Source: Boswellia sacra (lineage: Eukaryota; Streptophyta; Magnoliopsida; Sapindales; Burseraceae). Taken from it: a stretch of 64,000 nt of DNA. Positions within the stretch are counted from its first letter, which is position 1, and each line of letters opens with the position of its first letter. Below, in pieces: positions 58,871 through 64,000 of this stretch. The translations under genes were made by a program, and so were the position numbers. The DNA lies in NCBI GenBank assembly GCA_013180625.2, contig SNVD02002352.1, positions 1-64,000 of the forward strand, in the 5' to 3' direction. The notes under the pieces are model-generated. The model was not told the origin of the DNA, did no database searches, and saw only the letters and a list, made by a program, of their open reading frames with translations.

Positions 58871-60570
58871 AATTTGAAGTACCATCTTCCTCATATATAG
58901 ACGAAAGACTGGTCCAGACTGTATAGTAAGATCAGTAGGTATCTCATGATATTCATGATGACTTTAGATTCAATGCCTGTATCATTTTCTATATCATCTA
59001 CTTGAACTTCAAGTGATGATGGGGCATCTTCTGGATCTTCAGACCAATAATACAAGTCATATGAAAAATTAGGTTGATCAATAAGTTGAAATAGTTGTAT
59101 AGGAGCCTTTCTTCTTTCTGTATTGCTTAGCAAAATGTCCATTTTTGTCACAAAAAAAAAAAAAAATCTGCCTGATTGCTTTGGAAACCTTCATGTTTTG
59201 ACCAAACGATATTTAGGACTTTTATAATGTTTCCAAGGCTTTGAAAATTTCTTTTTAGAATTCTTCTCTCTTCTACAATTACAAAGAGACTGATGTGAAC
59301 AACTAAATTCTTGTGGTTTCTTGTTGCAGTACTTTGTAAAAGAAGTTTTCTCAATCTGCTTCATACGTTTCTTGAGATCTTGATTGAGACAATGAGTTTG
59401 AATCATTTCACTAGCTAACTGATATAAGCTAGCAAGACTGAAAGGAGAAAGATCTGTCACGCCATCAAGTTTTAGCTTAGATTCAAGCATTTCTGCTATT
59501 GGGCCTGGCATATGGAGAACAAATGTTCTCTTGATTGTGTCTATCTGCTTGTTAAACTTGAAGTAAAGAGATTCTTGCTTGAGGAAAAACTGTTCAAGCA
59601 TTCTAATATCATAACATTTGTTTTGTAAAAATACTCCTTTTCAACAATCTCGCTTTCACGATCTCAAGTGCCAAAGAAATAAGCAACCATATATTTGATT
59701 AATTCATTATATGGCTTATCATGACCCAGAATATACTCCTTTTCGTAAAAGTGTCTGCCCACCATCTTCTCAAGGATCTAAGAAATCCAGAAATAAGCCT
59801 AAGAGCAATTGCTTTTATTAAGATGTAGAGCATGTTGAATTTCAACTTCTACCTAGGCTAGTATCTTTTCAAAATATGCCGATCTTTCTTCTGGTTTTAG
59901 ACCATTAATATTCCAAAAAGTATTTACTATTGGAGCGTTGGGCACTTGAACTTGAGTATCCAGATCTTTTTGATTTTTATAATGTTGATTTTCACCAATA
60001 TTTGATGTAGAAGAGACTCCAGAAATTTATCCTTTACACATCTCTAGTTTAAACTGAGAAATCCTTTGCCTGAATCGTGCAGTGGTATCAACATATGTTG
60101 GAGTTACAGGAATACGAGGTTGCTCCATTATAACTAGCTCGACAACTGAGGAAAAGGAAGAGTCTAAGGAACCTTTTGATCCATCTGATGTAGAATTAGG
60201 TTAATTATCATCCATCCAGATGCATGACGGAGCCAAGGCTGAATAGGTGGCATATCATAGTTTCTCTAGAATCCTTTGATACTGTTTCCAGTAGGACTTT
60301 CTTTTCAAACATCAGAAGACTTTCTTGGTTTGTTTTTCTCCAAAAAAAATCTTCTTTTTCTTCTTTTGCTCAAATGATCTACACTGCTCTTCACGAAGTT
60401 ATTAAAGATAGTAGTCATTATCAACACCAGTACTGATAATCATATTGATAGGACGAGGTCTTTCATGAGCATCTGAACGTTGCTTGACTATAAGCGTGAG
60501 AAATCTTATAAAGTTCCTGCTTTATCTATTCTTGCTACTCAACTATCGATTCTAATGCTCTGTTTTATTC
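58871..60570 (-). pseudogene. Copy E: capsid region, zinc knuckle destroyed by an A-run
   Basis: The best piece is 59191-59601 (MLEQFFLKQESLYFKFNKQI, FVLHMPGPIAEMLESKLKLD, basic KKKFSKPWKHYK). Where the first Cys-X2-Cys of the knuckle is encoded in copies A and B, copy E has a run of 15 A on the + strand (about 59149-59163). The downstream TKMDIL... frame starts after it. The Lys/Arg-rich bridge segment near 60350-60430 is also broken. Confidence 0.75.
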
Positions 60571-61706
60571 CAAAGTATTAGTGTTTTAACAATTTACCAC
60601 CTTTTCAATAGAAACGAACTCTGCTGGATCAAACTTTTGAATAACCCAGCTTCTAGTAACATAATTTCCATAAACATTAGAGACCAAATCATTTTCTAGA
60701 AATTTGAACATTTTTGTAGATCCACCATATCGAACTGACTGAGATCTGGAAAGTATATGAGTTCTTGGCATATGAGAGCAAGATCTTGCATTCTTGCCTT
60801 CAAGCTAACACTTCTCACAAGGATAGATAAGAGTTAATTCTCGAGGGAAAGAAACAGAAGTTCTTCCAGTAGATAACTATTTTTGGCTTTTCATGAACAG
60901 TTTGAGGTTTGTTATGATGTTCCTACTTATTAATCCATTTGGGTGAAAAAATGAGCTGATTCTGCTAGAAAGTCTGAGGCTGAATAATTTTTTCATTAAT
61001 AGTAAGTGTAGTAATGGGCATATTTGTGTGATTTAAAGAAAAGAGATGTGTTTGGACTTTGTAAGTTATGGAATAGTGAATTGCAAGAGCTAACTCACTA
61101 AGATTTATGTCTAATCCATGTAACTAGATCAGAACTTTGATAGTGTTTGGCAAAGTGGCTTTGAAATATCAAGGTTAAAGTTAGGCTCAACTTGTATGAC
61201 AACATGACCTTGATTAAGACCAACTTCAACAGCTGAGATCAAAGCTTTCTCAAAAGTTTGCTAACGAGTATCCAATACAGCAATAAAACAAGTAACATTT
61301 TTTCCACCAGGGAATAATGGTTGCAGTCCTATTTGAATTACTCCAAAATGAATTCCACGGTAGATTTCTTGACAATACCTTTGGACATCCCATGCTAAAA
61401 TGATAAAAATATAAGTTTCTTAAGATCTAGATGAAATAGACTGAACTGAAACTTCTGAAAACTTATATATAGACTTGAGTTTAGGGTTCTAAAAGGAACC
61501 AAAGTTTTTAGTTTAGGGATAAGGGGATTTACATCGGAGAACTTATAAAGGTTGAAAGGATCTAGGTGAAAGGATTGTAATGAGTTAGATCTAGTATCTG
61601 ACACATACTCTGCTTCATAACGGAAATTTGTAATAGACCTGGAAGGAGAAGTAATCACTAAAGAAAAATTTAGAGAGTCAGTCGTTGCTATCTCTTAGTC
61701 ATCCAT
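60571..61706 (-). pseudogene. Copy E: movement protein region
   Basis: The ATG equivalent to that of copy A lies at 61706. Pieces at 61395-61658 (FHLDPFNLYKF, PKLKTLVPFR) and 60586-60771 (MPRTHILSRSQSVRYGG, NYVTRSWVIQKFDPAEF) match copy A in order. The central strand equivalent to QGHVVIQVEPNFTLG is near 61170-61225 with a frame change. Confidence 0.7.
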
Positions 61707-62335
61707 AGTCTTTATGTTGCCCTCAAACACGAGTCTTACTACAAAAGGAGAATATATATAAACTTTTATGTAGTAAAAGCTCTTAAACAAATCCTCTTGG
61801 CTTAACAACGAGCAACACACCACATAAAAATTACTCATCTATATTACTTCACTCTGGATAGCCTTAAGTGAATACTAACTTCTAAATCAGAAATTGTAAG
61901 ATATTGAGAAAATTTTATTATTTTGAACCTTACTCTTTAACTACTTTTAGGAGGGAAGACTCTTATACCATAAAAGATAATTCAAAGATACAGTTTTGAT
62001 ACCATTAAGATATTTTACATTGATATTCAACTCTATCCAACTCTCCTTAATACAAAGCTATCGTATCATTTCTATAGACATGACAAGAATACTATTCTAA
62101 GATATTTCCTTGTTTCTAGGGAATCTTCTTTACACATTACTATATAACTAACCATACTTTATGTCATATCACTTTACTTTACAACTCATACTTTATCACT
62201 GGCATCATTACACTGGATACTTCATTATCTATATCATTATTACAAAGCATGACTCATCACATACATTATTAAAATAGACACCATTACTTTATCTTATGTT
62301 ACATCAGGTCATATCTTGTCTCTTATATCAATGAA

Positions 62336-62922
62336 CGCTGAGTTGGCATCTAAAAATGGTTAAAACATTATTTAAAATAAATAATTTTAAGGTGGCAATA
62401 AGAAAGATGAAATAACACAACTCTTTAATTTTTTTTCCTCGTTTGTTTGGAAAGAAACATAAATTGTAGTAAAATCAAAAAGAAATATTGCGTGGGTATC
62501 AAGTTAAGTTTTATATTTTGGAATGTTAATGAACCATTTATACTAGCATTTTCGTGTTCCCATGTGTAAGAGATTTTCCGTACCCCTTCGAGAAAGAACA
62601 AATAAGGTTTAAAAATGGTTTCTTCACCACTTAAAAAAGTTTTTTCACTCGACATGTTAATAGTTTCAAGATTTGAGAGCCGAAGAAATAAAGCCTAATT
62701 TTTATAATTTTCAATTAAAAAAGTATAGACTCTTGTTGCTATGCATAATACCCAATTTAATTAAGTAATCCACAACATCAAAAAATGCTCTTTTCACAAA
62801 CAGATCTTTAGGCTCCTAAAATTCTTTTATCAATGACAACCATGATTCTTTTTAAATTTTCCTTCCGAGTTTCAGTTGAATGGCTTCTTCTATTCCATTT
62901 TGCTTTGCACTTTGCAAGAGAG
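62336..62922. other. Intergenic, no recognised feature
   Basis: AT-rich DNA between copy E and the second hAT-type element. No coding signal. Confidence 0.4.
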
Positions 62923-63697
62923 TAGGCCTGGCAAATTCTATACAACCCGTTAACAAGACATGAACCCATTCGACAAAAATATGTTTTGGATCTAATATTA
63001 TCGAATCGGGTTGTTAATGGGTTAACATGGTAAAACCTATTTGATATTGGATCGTGTTTAGATTTATCCTATAAAAAACCATTTCACTTGTTTAACCCAT
63101 TAATATTAAGGATAATTTTGTACATTTATTTATGATACATAAAAAAATGATAAAATGTAAAAACATTAATATAAATACTAATTTATAATTATGTTAACCT
63201 AATTAAAATTGTTCTAATACAGTTACGTTATTTTTTTCTTAGTTGTGTACGAGTATGGCATTTTGATGAAGAATACAAAGAAGAATCTTATAAATTGTCC
63301 TATTTCATTTTCAGAAAACATTTGTCTTAAATATACTTTAGATGGACTTTTGAATAATGTTGGACACAAAACTTTTTTTATATTTTCGTATTATATTAAA
63401 TTTGAATATTTCAATAGATTTCAAAATATTTGTTAGATATTAAATTTATTTACTATTAATTATATTTCGTGTTTAGAATTTATACAAATTATGTTACACA
63501 TATTTTTGTGTAACTTGAAAATAAAAAATGGGCTAAATAGGTGAGATTTGGGTAACATTGTAAGTTAACAGTCGAGTTTAGGTTCCATGATTTAAACCTA
63601 ATAAGTTAATAGGTCGGATTTGAATTAATATAATTTAACCTGACATGAATATGAAACAATACAAAATCACTCTAACATGACCCATTGATAGGCCTAC
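62923..63697. mobile_element. hAT-type non-autonomous element, copy 2
   Basis: Starts TAGGCCTGGCAAATTCTATA and ends GATAGGCCTA. Collinear with 33739-34520 along its whole length, in the same orientation, with many substitutions (mostly C to T and G to A in the ACCCGTT-type words). The flanking 8-mers CAAGAGAG and CTAGAAGA match only partly, so the duplication has decayed or the ends are off by a base or two. Confidence 0.7.
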
Positions 63698-64000
63698 TAG
63701 AAGATGTCTCTACAATGGCTATCAAACATGGTAAAAGGGAGAAGAAATACCAACTAAGAGACTTTGATCGCGACATCTAAAATTAATTGAAAATTTGTTA
63801 AAATTATATTGAAAGTTAAATTATATAAAAATAGAAAAGAAATAAGAAACCTGAAAGGCTCACATGGGCCATCCCAAACGCAAAATAAATTAACAAATAA
63901 ACAATTGTCTTCATTGTCTAAACACATAGGTATACTACATAGGCCACTGATCAATCCTTCAATTTGTTTAATTAATTAATTAATGGGTGGGAAGATGTTA
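63698..64000. other. Window end, no recognised feature
   Basis: AT-rich, one short open frame without family resemblance, and an ATTAATTAATTAAT run near 63970. Confidence 0.4.

Larger units (their letters stand above)
55568..62335 (-). mobile_element. Endogenous pararetrovirus copy E, near full length, diverged and defective
   Basis: This - strand copy has the same order as copy A but is clearly more diverged: it matches copies A-D block by block rather than base by base. Primer-site equivalents lie at 61993-62004 (right) and 55584-55595 (left, now reading as TGTTATCAAAGC on the minus strand), about 6.41 kb apart. Terminal redundancy of about 340 bp again includes the primer region. The left flank has a short TATATATATA run. 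It sits alone, 29 kb from the A-D cluster. Stops and frameshifts are frequent throughout. Confidence 0.82.

Noticed and set aside
62425..62655. 76-codon open frame left of the hAT-type element
   Set aside because: No recognisable motifs and no splice or promoter context; chance length for this composition.

Overview
The window looks like AT-rich nuclear DNA of a flowering plant, most likely a eudicot. Genes are few, spliced and far apart, and most of the recognisable sequence is mobile-element debris. Three host genes look intact: a PADRE/DUF4228-type small protein (36.4-37.0 kb, + strand), a two-exon gene resembling the uncharacterized At3g17950 family (39.9-40.55 kb, - strand), and a HARBI1/ALP1-like gene derived from a Harbinger transposase, with three coding exons and a long 5'-UTR intron (44.9-49.1 kb, - strand). 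The first 3.4 kb holds relics of an LRR receptor-like protein and of an hAT-type TTF/DUF4371 zinc-finger protein. At 28.3-28.9 kb lies a dead PIF/Harbinger transposase.

The dominant structure, 4.56-26.63 kb, is a cluster of endogenous pararetrovirus (Caulimoviridae) copies in alternating orientation: a short + stub, copy A (-), copy B (+), copy C (-, partial) and copy D (+, partial). A fifth, more diverged copy, E (-), lies alone at 55.57-62.33 kb. The unit is compact, about 6.4-6.5 kb from one primer-binding site to the next. In order it carries a 30K-type movement protein, a capsid region with a CCHC knuckle, aspartic protease, reverse transcriptase, RNase H and an unrecognised C-terminal domain. 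The terminal redundancies run across the tRNA-iMet primer site, which fits integrated circular pararetroviral DNA rather than a true LTR element. Every copy carries stops, frameshifts or deletions. The genus (Florendovirus-like or Petuvirus-like) cannot be settled from sequence reading alone.

Copy B is split by a 6.17-kb LTR element (16037-22209, - orientation) with LTRs of about 1.39 kb, a perfect 5-bp target duplication, a tRNA-Asp-like primer site and only a gag gene, so it is of the non-autonomous TR-GAG/LARD type. Smaller elements carry good insertion signatures: two Mutator-type elements with 9-bp target duplications, a pair of hAT-type elements, a tRNA-derived SINE with a 16-bp duplication inside the HARBI1-like intron, a foldback element built of palindromic tandem repeats (150-641), and several MITE families.

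The three intact genes show no operon-like relationship. The window reads as a gene-poor stretch shaped by nested insertion and by repeated inverted integration or recombination of viral DNA. The best candidates for something undescribed are the inverted pararetrovirus cluster, with one end near a predicted cap site and a stub that resembles strong-stop DNA, and the palindromic foldback element.
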